Positions 43,551-52,671 of a stretch of 64,000 nucleotides of DNA are shown here, piece after piece; the first letter of the stretch is position 1, and every line of letters starts with the position of its first letter. The notes under the pieces are model-generated. The model had not been told where the DNA came from. It saw only the letters and a program-made list of their open reading frames with translations, and made no database searches. A program made the position numbers and the translations under genes. The DNA comes from Clostridium weizhouense (GTDB taxonomy: Bacteria; Bacillota; Clostridia; Clostridiales; Clostridiaceae), in NCBI RefSeq assembly GCF_019431045.1, contig NZ_JAHXPT010000013.1:57712-121711 (forward strand), read 5' to 3'.

Positions 43551-45314
43551 GTGGATAATAGGGAAAAGATTTTTTTTGTTTTAAAAAAATATTATGGATT
43601 TAATACTTTAAGAAGAGGACAATTTGAGATTATAAATAGTATACTTCAACAAAGAGATACTTTTTGTCTTATGCCAACAGGAGGAGGAAAATCTATTTGT
43701 TATCAAATTCCTGCAATAATTTTAGAGGGTATAACTATTGTAATATCTCCACTAATTTCACTTATGAAGGATCAAGTTGATAATTTAACTTCATTAGGTA
43801 TTAAATCAACTTATATAAATAGTACTCAGAATACAGATACTATAAAAGAAATATTATTTGATGCATCAATTGGTGAATATAAGATAATATATATTTCACC
43901 TGAAAGACTTGAATCTAAAATGTTTAGAGACATGATAAAGGAACTAAAAATATCTCAAATTGCTGTTGATGAGGCACATTGTGTATCACAATGGGGACAT
44001 GACTTTAGAAAAAGTTATTTATCAATCCAAGGTTTTTGTAAAGAACTAAAAGCTAGACCAATAATATCAGCATTTACTGCAACTGCAACAGAAGAGGTAC
44101 GAAGAGATTCAGTTAAATTATTAGGTCTTGTAAATCCTTATATATATAAAGGAAATATCAATAGAGAAAATTTAAATTTAACTGTATTAAAGGAAATAGA
44201 TAAGCTTGAAATTCTTAAAGATATAATTAGAGATAATGAGGGTGAATCAGGAATAGTTTATTGTGCTGCAAGGAGTGAAGTTGATAATTTATATTATTAT
44301 TTAAAAGATATAGGTTTTAATGTAGGTAAATATCATGGTGGTTTAAAAGATGAAGAAAAAGAAAATTTTCAAGAAGATTTCTTATATGAAAGATTAGATG
44401 TGATTATTGCTACTAATGCATTTGGGATGGGAATAGATAAATCTAATATTAGATTTATTGTACATTTTACTCTTCCTCAAAATATAGAATGCTATTATCA
44501 AGAGATAGGTAGAGGGGGAAGAGATGGAGAACTTTGCAATTGTTATTTATTTTACTCAGAAGACGATATAAGTAGAGTTGAATACATAATAAATAAAAGT
44601 TCTACTTTGAGTAGAAGAGAGATTGAATTAAGAAAACTACAATCAATGATTGATTATTGTAATATAAAAAAGTGTTATAGAAACTTTATTTTAAAATATT
44701 TTGAAAATGATTTTCAAGGAAGTTACTGCAACAATTGTAGCAACTGTTTAAATGATGATGAATTAAAAGATTTTACAAGAGAAAGTCAGATGATTTTATC
44801 AACTGTTTTTAGAACAAAGGAACAGTATGGAATATCAGTACTTATAGATATTTTAAAAGGCTTTAAAGGCCCTAAAATAATAAAAAATCATTTAGATCAG
44901 ATAACTACATATGGAATAATGAAAGAGTATGGAAGTGGACTTATTAAAGATTTAATTAATAGTTTATTAAATGATGGATATGTTGATTTAAAAGAGGGGA
45001 CATATTCAATGTTAAAACTTAATGCACGTTCATTTAGAGTATTAAAAAGTAAGGAAAAAGTAGTTTTTAAGATTTTGGATAAGGAGTACACTATATTAAA
45101 TAAGGAGTTATTTGAAGAATTGAAGATATGGAGAAAAGAAAGAGCGTATAAAGATAGAATAAAACCATACATAATTTTTTCAGATACTACATTAATAGAT
45201 ATTACTAATAATAAACCAAATACTTTAGAAAAATTATTAGAAATTAGAGGTGTTGGAGAGAAGAAGATAAGTGCATATGGTGAAGAAATATTAAAAATTA
45301 TAAATATGTTTTAA
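43551..45314 (+). CDS. recQ: ATP-dependent DNA helicase RecQ
   Basis: The product has 587 residues and starts at GTG 43551 after AAAGAGGTGGG. Superfamily 2 motifs: FRRGQFEII-type Q motif (LRRGQFEIINSI), Walker A PTGGGKSICYQ (near 43), VDEAHCVSQWGHDFR (near 138), SAFTATAT, and ATNAFGMGIDK with QEIGRGGRDG. A four-Cys zinc site follows (CYRNF ... CNNCSNC), then a winged helix and an HRDC-like end (LEIRGVGEKKISAYGEEIL). It unwinds DNA in recombination and repair. Its last two sense codons and stop (ATG TTT TAA) coincide with the end of a family A repeat. Confidence 0.93.
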   Translation: MDNREKIFFVLKKYYGFNTLRRGQFEIINSILQQRDTFCLMPTGGGKSICYQIPAIILEGITIVISPLISLMKDQVDNLTSLGIKSTYINSTQNTDTIKEILFDASIGEYKIIYISPERLESKMFRDMIKELKISQIAVDEAHCVSQWGHDFRKSYLSIQGFCKELKARPIISAFTATATEEVRRDSVKLLGLVNPYIYKGNINRENLNLTVLKEIDKLEILKDIIRDNEGESGIVYCAARSEVDNLYYYLKDIGFNVGKYHGGLKDEEKENFQEDFLYERLDVIIATNAFGMGIDKSNIRFIVHFTLPQNIECYYQEIGRGGRDGELCNCYLFYSEDDISRVEYIINKSSTLSRREIELRKLQSMIDYCNIKKCYRNFILKYFENDFQGSYCNNCSNCLNDDELKDFTRESQMILSTVFRTKEQYGISVLIDILKGFKGPKIIKNHLDQITTYGIMKEYGSGLIKDLINSLLNDGYVDLKEGTYSMLKLNARSFRVLKSKEKVVFKILDKEYTILNKELFEELKIWRKERAYKDRIKPYIIFSDTTLIDITNNKPNTLEKLLEIRGVGEKKISAYGEEILKIINMF

Positions 45315-45466
45315 GTAAATGTTGAGATTGTAGTATAAACAGAATTCTTAGCATGAGATAAAGCTTATCTTTAAGTGATGTTTGTTATGAAATTATAGAT
45401 ATTAGTTATCGATAAAGAATGATGGACAGTGGAATTTAAAATTATACTACAATATTATAAAACATA
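45304..45466. repeat. Family A repeat, copy 3, overlapping the recQ stop codon
   Basis: TATGTTTTAAGTAAATGTTGA at the left (first 20 bases are the family A end) and ATTATACTACAATATTATAA then AACATAG at the right. The interior carries GATGGACAG and GGAATTTAAA like the other copies but a different centre. The left end supplies the recQ stop. Confidence 0.7.
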
Positions 45467-45500
45467 GTTCAAAAATAAAATTTAATGGAGGAAACTTTTA

Positions 45501-46109
45501 ATGAATATATATGAAGCTTGTGTAGGTAACTATAATGAAGCCTTAAAAGCTGAAAGTCTAGGTGCTAATAGAATTGAATTATGTGACAATCTTTTAGAAG
45601 ATGGCACTACTCCAAGTTATGGGACTATAAAGAGAACAATAGAAGAATTAAATATTCCAGTCATGGTTATTATTAGACCAAGAGGAGGAGGGTTTAACTA
45701 TTCTTTAGAAGAAATTGAAATAATGAAAGATGATATTAGAATTTGTAAAAAACTTGGAGCATATGGAGTAGTTATAGGTGCACTTAAGAATAATGCTATA
45801 GATATAAATGTAATTAAAGAACTTGTGAAAATAGCAAAACCTATGAGTATAACATTTCATATGGCTTTTGATGAAATAGAAGACAAGTACAAAGCTATTG
45901 ATGAACTGGTAAGTTTAGGTGTAGATAGAATATTGACTAAAGGCGGAAATAAGGATGCATTAAATGGAAAAGAAATGATAAAAAGTTTAGTTGAATATTC
46001 AAATGATAGAATTTCTATTATGCCAGGAAAAGGAGTAACGAAAGAAAATAGAGAATTTATATTAAATTTTACTGGAGCAAAAGAAATTCATGGTACTAAA
46101 GTAGTGTAA
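45501..46109 (+). CDS. cutC: Copper homeostasis protein CutC
   Basis: The product has 202 residues; ATG 45501 follows ATGGAGGAAAC. The TIM-barrel family signature is present: YEACVGNYNEALKAESLGAN at the start, RIELCDNLLEDGTTPSYGTI, VMVIIRPRGGGF, FHMAFDEI and RILTKGG, then IMPGKGVT. CutC is linked to copper tolerance in older work, but a catalytic role is unclear. The gene lies alone between repeat A and repeat C. Confidence 0.9.
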   Translation: MNIYEACVGNYNEALKAESLGANRIELCDNLLEDGTTPSYGTIKRTIEELNIPVMVIIRPRGGGFNYSLEEIEIMKDDIRICKKLGAYGVVIGALKNNAIDINVIKELVKIAKPMSITFHMAFDEIEDKYKAIDELVSLGVDRILTKGGNKDALNGKEMIKSLVEYSNDRISIMPGKGVTKENREFILNFTGAKEIHGTKVV

Positions 46110-46122
46110 AATATAATTTCTA

Positions 46123-46200
46123 ATGTATTCAGCAGATCAATTAATTACAACAGAAACATTAAAAAGTATTGTAAAAGAAATGATATATAAGTTCCAATAA
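46123..46200 (+). pseudogene. Possible truncated ORF abutting a family C repeat
   Basis: ATG 46123 opens 25 codons with protein-like composition (MYSADQLITTETLKSIVKEM). It then runs into the left end of family C copy 3 and stops at TAA 46198-46200. No ribosome site is present. It may be the remnant of a gene cut by the repeat. The evidence is weak. Confidence 0.25.
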
Positions 46201-46390
46201 AGTTTGTTCATTAATATAAATTTAAAAATATTTATAAATGTTATGACATTGCAGTATAGTGAGGAACTTATATAGAAAAATTTATGATATATATGATTCT
46301 AAGTAGATATTATTAATTAAAGATATAATTTTCTATAAAAATTATATAAAAGATTATAAATGTAATAACTTAATTTAGAACATATATATT
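46184..46390. repeat. Family C structured repeat, copy 3
   Basis: TATATAAGTTCC (46184-46195) and GGAACTTATATA (46263-46274) are inverted, followed by a tail with ATAATTTTCTATAAAAATTA and TAATAACTTAATTTAGAACA that matches copy 1 nearly base for base. It fills the gap after cutC. Confidence 0.75.
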
Positions 46391-46433
46391 AATGAATAAA
46401 AAATTTTTAAAATAATATGTTCCAATTATTATA

Positions 46434-46474
46434 AAATAGTGGCTGTATCAAAAAATATGATACAGTCACTATTT
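46434..46474. terminator. Strong hairpin between cutC and the minus-strand GNAT
   Basis: AAATAGTGGCTGTATCA, 7-base loop, TGATACAGTCACTATTT: a 17-bp stem with one G-T wobble. It can serve both converging units. The T tract is short on both strands. Confidence 0.65.
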
Positions 46475-46513
46475 ATAGTGCTTTTCTTTGCAATATATGA
46501 ATATTATTTATTA

Positions 46514-46968
46514 TTAACTTAGTTTTTTCTTATATATAGTTACCTTTCCACCTGAGTATTCAATACCATCTTCAAGATACTTCCATCCAGTTTTTTCATA
46601 ATAATTGCAAATATCGGTATAAAGAAAAAGTTCTTTATACCCTTTTTTCTGCAATAATCAATTAAAAATCGCTGTAATTCTTGTCCAATATTTCTACTTC
46701 TATAATCTTCTTTAACAAATAATGCTGATAACCATGGATAAAGATCTTGTCTACTCAATAAATCACCTCTCCATAATCCTATAGTTCCAACCAACTTATT
46801 ATCCATAAGTGCAATAAATGTTAAAGGCAATTGATTTTTTCTCAAACTATTTTTCACTATACTTTCCCAAAAAGCATAATTATCTTCATTACCAAATTCT
46901 TTCCAAAGCCAATCTATTATATTATCTAAATATTCTTTATGGTCTGCTAAGTGTTCGATAGTTAGCAT
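46514..46968 (-). pseudogene. GNAT acetyltransferase with a C-terminal frameshift
   Basis: The minus-strand frame from ATG 46968 (AAGGAG upstream) gives 142 residues and stops at 46540. The N-terminal 110 residues are a good GNAT (VGTIGLWRGDL, then ALFVKEDYRSRNIGQELQRF). After GIK, near 46631-46637, the frame reads implausible sequence, whereas the -1 neighbour frame continues as a proper GNAT tail: ELFLYTDICNYYEKTGWKY, then LEDGIEYSGGKVTIYKKKLS, ending at 46514. One extra A in the AAA run would restore it. It is either a recent pseudogene or a homopolymer sequencing error. Confidence 0.75.
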
Positions 46969-47004
46969 ATTAAATCATCTCCTTTATCCCTTAAAAATAC
47001 ATAA

Positions 47005-47577
47005 CTAAAAATTATATTTAAAATACATCTTAACAAAATTAGCCATAGGGGATTCATCATCTTTTTCTCCTATGAAATCTAAATCACTATCATAAAAATA
47101 TAAATATGCTATGCTTTTTTGCTCGTCAGATGTTCCAATCATACCAAAGGATTTTGGAAAATCTGTATAATCTTTTTTATTTTCAGATACAACTTTAAAA
47201 TTATAACTATTTACTGAAAATTCATTTTCAGGAATAACATAGTCACTGTCATCAATATCAAATTTAACTTTTTTATCTAAAAAAATATACTTTTGATCTA
47301 ATTTATCTTTTTCATTCTTATATGTTGTATCATCATAATTTACAATAAGAGCAACAGAATCAGCTGCAAATATAAACATTGATGTATGAGTATATTTATA
47401 GTCTATATTTTTATATTTAGGTAAATCATCAAGATTAGGCATAATATCTTTTGCTCTAAAATCAATTTGAGTGCCACTATTAAGATAATCTTTAATATTT
47501 GAACTTGATTTATCACATCTAGCAATGCAGAAAATAAAAATAATTAATATAATAGCTAATAAACATTTTTTTATCAC
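47005..47577 (-). CDS. Lipoprotein of unknown function
   Basis: The product has 190 residues and starts at GTG 47577 (AGAAGTGATTTAAA upstream, a weak site; no better start is present). Residues 1-21 form a lipoprotein signal with lipobox near IARC. The mature part alternates charged and aromatic residues (NLDDLPKYKNIDYKYTHTS, then SVALIVNYDDTTY) and is likely beta-rich. I do not recognise the domain. It lies between the FakA-like fragment and the GNAT on the same strand with 30-40 base gaps, so the three may be co-transcribed. Confidence 0.6.
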   Translation of the reverse strand: MIKKCLLAIILIIFIFCIARCDKSSSNIKDYLNSGTQIDFRAKDIMPNLDDLPKYKNIDYKYTHTSMFIFAADSVALIVNYDDTTYKNEKDKLDQKYIFLDKKVKFDIDDSDYVIPENEFSVNSYNFKVVSENKKDYTDFPKSFGMIGTSDEQKSIAYLYFYDSDLDFIGEKDDESPMANFVKMYFKYNF

Positions 47578-47611
47578 TTTAAATCACTTCTCTTCATATT
47601 ATAAAAACTGT

Positions 47612-47863
47612 TTAACCTTTAAGACCATTGGCTTGGCGTTCCATGTTTTCGATAACAATATCAAAAATTTCTCCTAAAGAAGCACAATACTCAAGCACTT
47701 TCCATGGAGTATTAGTGTGAAAATGAATTTTAATTAATTCATCATCACCAACAGCAAGCAAACAATCACCTTCAATATTTTGTGTAATATATTCGTTTAT
47801 TTCATCTTCTGAAAGATTATGTCCTTCTATTAGTAATTGGGTATCAAATTTGTATTGAATCAT
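47612..47863 (-). CDS. Small protein resembling the middle domain of FakA/DAK2-type kinases
   Basis: The product has 83 residues; ATG 47863 follows AAAGGAGATTATATT. The sequence FDTQLLIEGHNLSEDEINEY, GDCLLAVGDDELIKIHFHTN and PWKVLEYCASLGEIFDIVIE matches the region after the DAK phosphatase domain of FakA (YloV), the fatty-acid kinase subunit, including the VHVHT-like strand (IHFHTN). Here it is a free-standing gene without the kinase domain. Stand-alone versions occur in clostridia. Its function is unknown; it may bind FakB-like (DegV) partners. Confidence 0.65.
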   Translation of the reverse strand: MIQYKFDTQLLIEGHNLSEDEINEYITQNIEGDCLLAVGDDELIKIHFHTNTPWKVLEYCASLGEIFDIVIENMERQANGLKG

Positions 47864-48271
47864 AATATAATCTCCTTTATTTTTCTCTTATAAAAATTAC
47901 TATTTGTTTATGACTTATATAAACACTTTTTACTTCACATTTAATTAAAATTGTTTATTAAGATTACTATTAATTGTACATAATAATAACCATATTTACA
48001 ATAATTTGAAAAATATAATTAAATGAATAAACAATATATTGACAGATTATATTTTTATAAAATAAGATTGTTTTTTATAGATTATAAAGTAAATTCTCCT
48101 GTCCATGAGCTTTATGCTACAATATCAACATTCACTTAAAACATAGCCAATTATATAAATGAATAAGTTCAAATTTTCAAATTTAAACAGAAAAGAAAGA
48201 TACGGTAACAGTATATAAATGTTAGTGGTTAATTTTATATAATTAAAATGAGAAGAAAAGGAGTGATATAC
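47864..48271. other. Intergenic region, 408 bp, with a partial family A repeat
   Basis: Positions 48090-48147 are one end of a family A element. The remainder is AT-rich and holds the divergent promoters, with a TTGACA-like box near 48037. No gene is supported. Confidence 0.4.
48090..48147. repeat. Family A repeat, single end (inverted)
   Basis: ATTCTCCTGTCCATGAGCTT then ACAATATCAACATTCACTTA and AAACATAGCC is the reverse complement of the left 55 bases of copy 2. The partner end is missing, so this is a decayed half. Confidence 0.65.
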
Positions 48272-50395
48272 ATGGAACTTAATAAAGAGTGCATGGAAAT
48301 ACTTCGATATATGCTTGAAAAAGATGATTACATAAAAACTGAAGAATTAGCTAAAAAATATAAAATAACTGATAGAGCTATTAGATACAAAATAGATAAA
48401 ATAGAAAAGTTTTTAGTTAAAAACGGTTTTAAATATTTTGAAAAAAAGTATGGAAAAGGCATTAGAGTAACTAATGCTAAAGAAGTAAAGGTATACATAA
48501 AGAAATTCGTTTCAGAATTTACACCATATAAATATGCATATTCAAAAGAGGAAAGAATCCTTTTTATTACATTAAGACTTCTTCAACAAAATGAAAATAT
48601 CAAAATGAAGGAGTTTGAAGAAAAATTATGTGTTTCTAAAAATACATTATTAAAAGAAATTGATGCAATACAAGAAAATTTAAAAAAGTATAATTTAAAT
48701 TTGATTAGAAAATCAGGGGTTGGACTTACAGTTGAGGGTCTAGAAATAGACAAAAGAAATGCTGTAATAGATATTATCTCAGAAAGTGTATCTGTAGAGG
48801 ATGTTGTTAACTATGTTTCAAAAAAATCAAGTCAATCCAAAATAAGTATGCTTCAATTTGATGCATTATTTAAGGAAATAGATATTGATTTTATAGATGA
48901 ACTTATAAAAAATGCTGAAGTTAAATTAAAGAGAGAATTTAGTGATGAAGCATATGGCGGTTTAGTAACACATTTAGCAATAATGATAAAAAGGGTGCAA
49001 ATAGGCAAAGTAATAAGCACACAACCATTTAGTAATGATTTTGTTAAAGAAACATTAGAATATGAAGTTACAAAAGATATTATTAGTAAGATTGAAGAAA
49101 AATATAAAATAAAAGTTCCAAATGAAGAAATAGGTTATATAGTTATTCATCTTTTAGGTGCAAAAGTTGTTAACAATAAGTTTTTGGTAAATAAGAAAGA
49201 AGACAATAAATTATTAGAGATAATTGAGTTTATGACTAGATATATAGAGTCATATTACAAAATAAATCTTGATGAAGAAAGAGATGGATTATATGAAGGA
49301 TTATTATTACACTTAAGACCTAGTTTATATAGAGTTAAATATGGATCAAAAATAATAAATCCACTTTTTGAAAGAATAAAATCAGAACAATCAAGATTAT
49401 TTAAAGTTGTTACAACAGCATGTAAATATTTAGAAGAATATATAGGTGAAGACTTAGGAGAACATGAGATTTCATATATAGTTCTTCATTATGCAGCTGC
49501 TATAGCTAGATATGAACAAAAAACTAATGGGCAAGCTGATATTATAGTTGTTTGTGGTTCAGGAATTGGTTCATCTAAGTTGGTTGCATCTAAAATACTA
49601 GAAAGATTTGATGTTAATATTTTAGGAACTTATAGTAGTAGAAACATAACATCAGAATTAGAAAATAGTTGCAATTATATTGTAAGTACTATAGATATAC
49701 CAAGTTTAAATAAAGATAAATATATAAAAGTTTCTCCACTTGTTACAAATAAAGATTTAGAGAAATTAGAAAAGTATATGAATCCAATTACAAAGATAGA
49801 TAAGGGTAAAGACGAGATATTATTATTGGATAGAATTATAGAAAAGGTAAAGAAATATTGTGAAATCAGAGATGAAGAGCAGTTAAGATATGAAATTTTA
49901 TATGAAATGAAAAAGCAAGAGGAAATAGAAATTTCAAATAAGGAAAAGTATTCACTAAGTCATTTTATAAAGAAAGAGAATATAGAATTAAAGTTAAACT
50001 GCAAAGATTGGAAAGATGTTATTTCTAAAGGTTCAGATATATTAATAAAAAAAGATTATATAACAGAAAATTATAAAAAGGGGATAATTGAAAAGTTAGA
50101 AGAAATAGGACCATATATGGTTATTGCACCAGGAGTATGTTTAGCACATGTAGATATGGTTGATGAGATAAATAGAACTTGTATGAGTCTTATAAATTTA
50201 AAATATCCTATTAAATTTAATAGTAAATTTAATGATCCCGTAAGAGTTGTATTAACTTTTGCAACAAAGGATAAAGAATCTCATTTAAATGCATTACTTG
50301 GATTTATGAATTTAATAAATAATGCAAATGATTTAAATAGTTTAATTTCTACTTCTTCAAAAGATGAAGTGATAGAGATAATTAAAAAATATTAA
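48272..50395 (+). CDS. PRD-domain transcriptional activator with PTS EIIB and EIIA domains (MtlR/ManR/LicR type)
   Basis: The product has 707 residues; ATG 48272 follows AAAGGAGTG. Order: two N-terminal helix-turn-helix domains (about 1-165), two PRD domains (about 185-400), an EIIB-like domain with VVCGSGIGSS (near 425) and a C-terminal EIIA domain (about 568-707) with APGVCLAHVDM, whose His is the likely phosphorylation site. The EIIA domain is clearly related to the stand-alone EIIA at 52672. The protein senses PTS phosphorylation state and should activate the transketolase/PTS operon directly downstream. Confidence 0.9.
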   Translation: MELNKECMEILRYMLEKDDYIKTEELAKKYKITDRAIRYKIDKIEKFLVKNGFKYFEKKYGKGIRVTNAKEVKVYIKKFVSEFTPYKYAYSKEERILFITLRLLQQNENIKMKEFEEKLCVSKNTLLKEIDAIQENLKKYNLNLIRKSGVGLTVEGLEIDKRNAVIDIISESVSVEDVVNYVSKKSSQSKISMLQFDALFKEIDIDFIDELIKNAEVKLKREFSDEAYGGLVTHLAIMIKRVQIGKVISTQPFSNDFVKETLEYEVTKDIISKIEEKYKIKVPNEEIGYIVIHLLGAKVVNNKFLVNKKEDNKLLEIIEFMTRYIESYYKINLDEERDGLYEGLLLHLRPSLYRVKYGSKIINPLFERIKSEQSRLFKVVTTACKYLEEYIGEDLGEHEISYIVLHYAAAIARYEQKTNGQADIIVVCGSGIGSSKLVASKILERFDVNILGTYSSRNITSELENSCNYIVSTIDIPSLNKDKYIKVSPLVTNKDLEKLEKYMNPITKIDKGKDEILLLDRIIEKVKKYCEIRDEEQLRYEILYEMKKQEEIEISNKEKYSLSHFIKKENIELKLNCKDWKDVISKGSDILIKKDYITENYKKGIIEKLEEIGPYMVIAPGVCLAHVDMVDEINRTCMSLINLKYPIKFNSKFNDPVRVVLTFATKDKESHLNALLGFMNLINNANDLNSLISTSSKDEVIEIIKKY

Positions 50396-50396
50396 G

Positions 50397-50464
50397 CTAT
50401 TTTTTAATTATATGTTTATATTATAGATAAAACTTATAATATAAACATTATTTTAAAACTTAGC
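50397..50464. repeat. Family A mini-palindrome after the regulator
   Basis: GCTATTTTTTAATTATATG then TTTATATTATA, and TATAATATAAACATTATTTT then AAAACTTAGC. This is a 68-bp near-perfect palindrome starting 2 bases after the regulator's stop. It looks like a family A element with its centre deleted and could also stop transcription. Confidence 0.6.
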
Positions 50465-50506
50465 CTAATATCAAATAAAATTTTAAATATTTAAGGAGGA
50501 GAGTTT

Positions 50507-51328
50507 ATGAAAAGAGAAGAAGTTAATTTTCTTAATGAAAAATGCAAAGAGGTAAGAAAATTAATACTTAAAGAAATTCACAGTGTTGGAAAAGGTCATT
50601 ATGGTGGATGTTTATCAATAGTTGAAGCTTTGGTATTACTTTACAATAAAGAAATGAATATAGATGTATCAAATCCTAAGATGGATGCACGTGACAGATT
50701 AGTTTTATCTAAAGGTCATGCAGGCCCTGCACTTTATGCTACATTAGCAGATAAAGGATATATAGCTAAAGAAGAATTAGTAAGTTTAAATAAGGAAAAT
50801 ACTAATTTACCAAGTCATTGTGATATGAATAAAACAAATGGTATAGATATGACAACAGGTTCACTTGGACAAGGAATAAGTTGTGCAGTTGGTATGGCTA
50901 AAGCTTCTAAAATCAAAAAAGACAATGCATATATTTATTGCATAGTTGGAGATGGAGAATGTCAAGAAGGACAAGTTTGGGAAGCAGCATTATCAGCTAG
51001 TAATTTTGATTTAAATAATTTAATTGTATTTGTTGATTATAACAAAATGCAATTAGATGGATCTTTAGAAGATATTATAAATATGAGTCCAATGGATAAG
51101 AAATGGGAAGCTTTTGGATTTAACGTTGAAACAGTATTAAATGGACATAATGTTGAAGAAATTCATGAAGCTATAAATAGAAGCAAAAAACAAGATAAAC
51201 CTACAGCAATAATACTTAATACTGTAAAAGGTAATGGTGTGCCTGTAATAGAAATTGCAGGTTATAAAAATCATAGTATGGGTTTAAGTGATAAAGAATT
51301 TAAAGAATCACTAGAATTTTTAATGTAG
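50507..51328 (+). CDS. Transketolase, N-terminal subunit
   Basis: The product has 273 residues; ATG 50507 follows AAGGAGGAG. It contains the thiamine diphosphate half: HYGGCLSIVEALVLLY, SKGHAGPALY, GSLGQGISCAVGMAKA and the metal motif GDGECQEGQVWEAALSASNF with VDYNKMQLDG. It pairs with the C-terminal subunit 13 bases downstream to form a split transketolase, which moves two-carbon units between pentose and other sugar phosphates. Linkage to an ascorbate-type PTS suggests that the imported sugar enters the pentose phosphate pool. Confidence 0.92.
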   Translation: MKREEVNFLNEKCKEVRKLILKEIHSVGKGHYGGCLSIVEALVLLYNKEMNIDVSNPKMDARDRLVLSKGHAGPALYATLADKGYIAKEELVSLNKENTNLPSHCDMNKTNGIDMTTGSLGQGISCAVGMAKASKIKKDNAYIYCIVGDGECQEGQVWEAALSASNFDLNNLIVFVDYNKMQLDGSLEDIINMSPMDKKWEAFGFNVETVLNGHNVEEIHEAINRSKKQDKPTAIILNTVKGNGVPVIEIAGYKNHSMGLSDKEFKESLEFLM

Positions 51329-51341
51329 GGGGGAAGCAGTT

Positions 51342-52262
51342 ATGGAAATGAGAAAAGTTTTATGTAATGTAATGGAAGAGTTAATGAATAAAAATGATAA
51401 TATAGTATTTATGGATGCTGATTTAGCAGAGGCAAATGGGACTATGCCTTTAAGAAAGTTATTCCCTGAAAGAGCTTTTGATATTGGAATAAGTGAAGCT
51501 AATATGGCAAGTATGGCAGCAGGAATGAGTGCTTATGGAATGAATCCATATATATGTACATTTACTGCTTTTTCTTCAAGAAGAATTTGCGATCAAATAG
51601 CAATTTCTATGGCTTATGCAAAGCAAAACGTTAAAATTATAGCAACAGATGCTGGAATTGCATCTGAATTAAATGGTGGAACTCATATGAGTTTTGAAGA
51701 TATTGGAGTATTAAGAAGTATTCCTGGAGTTACTATTATTGATGTAGTGGATGAGTTTCAATTAAAAGAAGTACTATATAAAACTGTAGATTATAAAGGT
51801 GTAGTATATATAAGAATTCCTAGAAAAGATGTACCAAAGGTATATGATGAAAAATATGAATTTAATCTATCTAAAGCTGATGTTATAAAAGAAGGAAAAG
51901 ATATAACTATATTTGCTACTGGATTAATGACGAATACAGCAGTAGAAGCAGGTAAACTTTTAGAAAAGGAAGGAATAGATTGTGAAATTATATCTGTTTC
52001 AACTATTAAACCTATAGATAAAGAAACTATAATGAAATCTCTTAATAAAACTAAGAAAGCTATTACTATTGAAAATCATAATGTAATAGGCGGTTTATAT
52101 AGTGCTATTGCAGAAGTTTCATGTGCAGAATGTCCAAGCCATATTGTTAGCTTAGGTGTTAAAGATCATTTTGGAGAAGTTGGCAGTATGAAATTCTTAA
52201 GTAAAAAATATAAAATGACAGCTATAGATATCGTTGAGACATGTAAGTCAATGATAAAATAG
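51342..52262 (+). CDS. Transketolase, C-terminal subunit
   Basis: The product has 306 residues from ATG 51342 (GGGGGGAAGC upstream). It carries the pyrimidine-binding domain (VFMDADLAEANGT, IGISEANMASMAAGMSAYG, FTAFSSRR) and the transketolase C-terminal domain (VIKEGKDITIFATGLMTN, then TIENHNVIGGLYSAIAEV). The catalytic Glu that activates thiamine diphosphate is in ISEANM. It acts with the N-terminal subunit. A terminator follows, so the PTS genes 400 bases away may use another promoter or read-through. Confidence 0.92.
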   Translation: MEMRKVLCNVMEELMNKNDNIVFMDADLAEANGTMPLRKLFPERAFDIGISEANMASMAAGMSAYGMNPYICTFTAFSSRRICDQIAISMAYAKQNVKIIATDAGIASELNGGTHMSFEDIGVLRSIPGVTIIDVVDEFQLKEVLYKTVDYKGVVYIRIPRKDVPKVYDEKYEFNLSKADVIKEGKDITIFATGLMTNTAVEAGKLLEKEGIDCEIISVSTIKPIDKETIMKSLNKTKKAITIENHNVIGGLYSAIAEVSCAECPSHIVSLGVKDHFGEVGSMKFLSKKYKMTAIDIVETCKSMIK

Positions 52263-52303
52263 TTAAATTATAAGGTATATTGAAATAAATTTGTAATTAA
52301 TAG

Positions 52304-52362
52304 AACTCTCCTATAGAGCTTGGAAAATGAATTTAAACAAGCTTTTAAGGGGGAGTTTTTTA
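52304..52362 (+). terminator. Terminator after the transketolase pair
   Basis: AACTCTCC pairs with GGGGAGTT at the base, and AGCTTG with CAAGCT higher up, followed by TTTTTT. Confidence 0.75.
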
Positions 52363-52671
52363 TATACATCTTTTGTCTATGAGCTTTATCTTATAACTAG
52401 TATATATAATTTTATAACAGCTACACATTTAGGAATACCTACTTATAATCCTTAGTTGAAAACAAGTTTTATTTAATTCTCGCCTGATAAAAAATATCTA
52501 TTGTAACTTTGAAGTTGTTATTTATTCTTATGTACCTAAATTTGAAAAAGTAAGTTCAATTCTTCAATTTTGATTGGAAATCAATAGTGATGTAAACATA
52601 TTCAAAAGGAAGCTAAAAGTTAATATAATTAAAGTATACCAAAGGTCAATACATGGATGGGAGATATAGAA
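52363..52671. other. Intergenic region before EIIA with a family B fragment
   Basis: Positions 52473-52540 look like a family B element (CGCCTGATAAAAAATA at the left, GTTGTTATTTATTCTTATGT then ACCTAAA at the right). The rest is AT-rich. No gene is supported. Confidence 0.45.
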
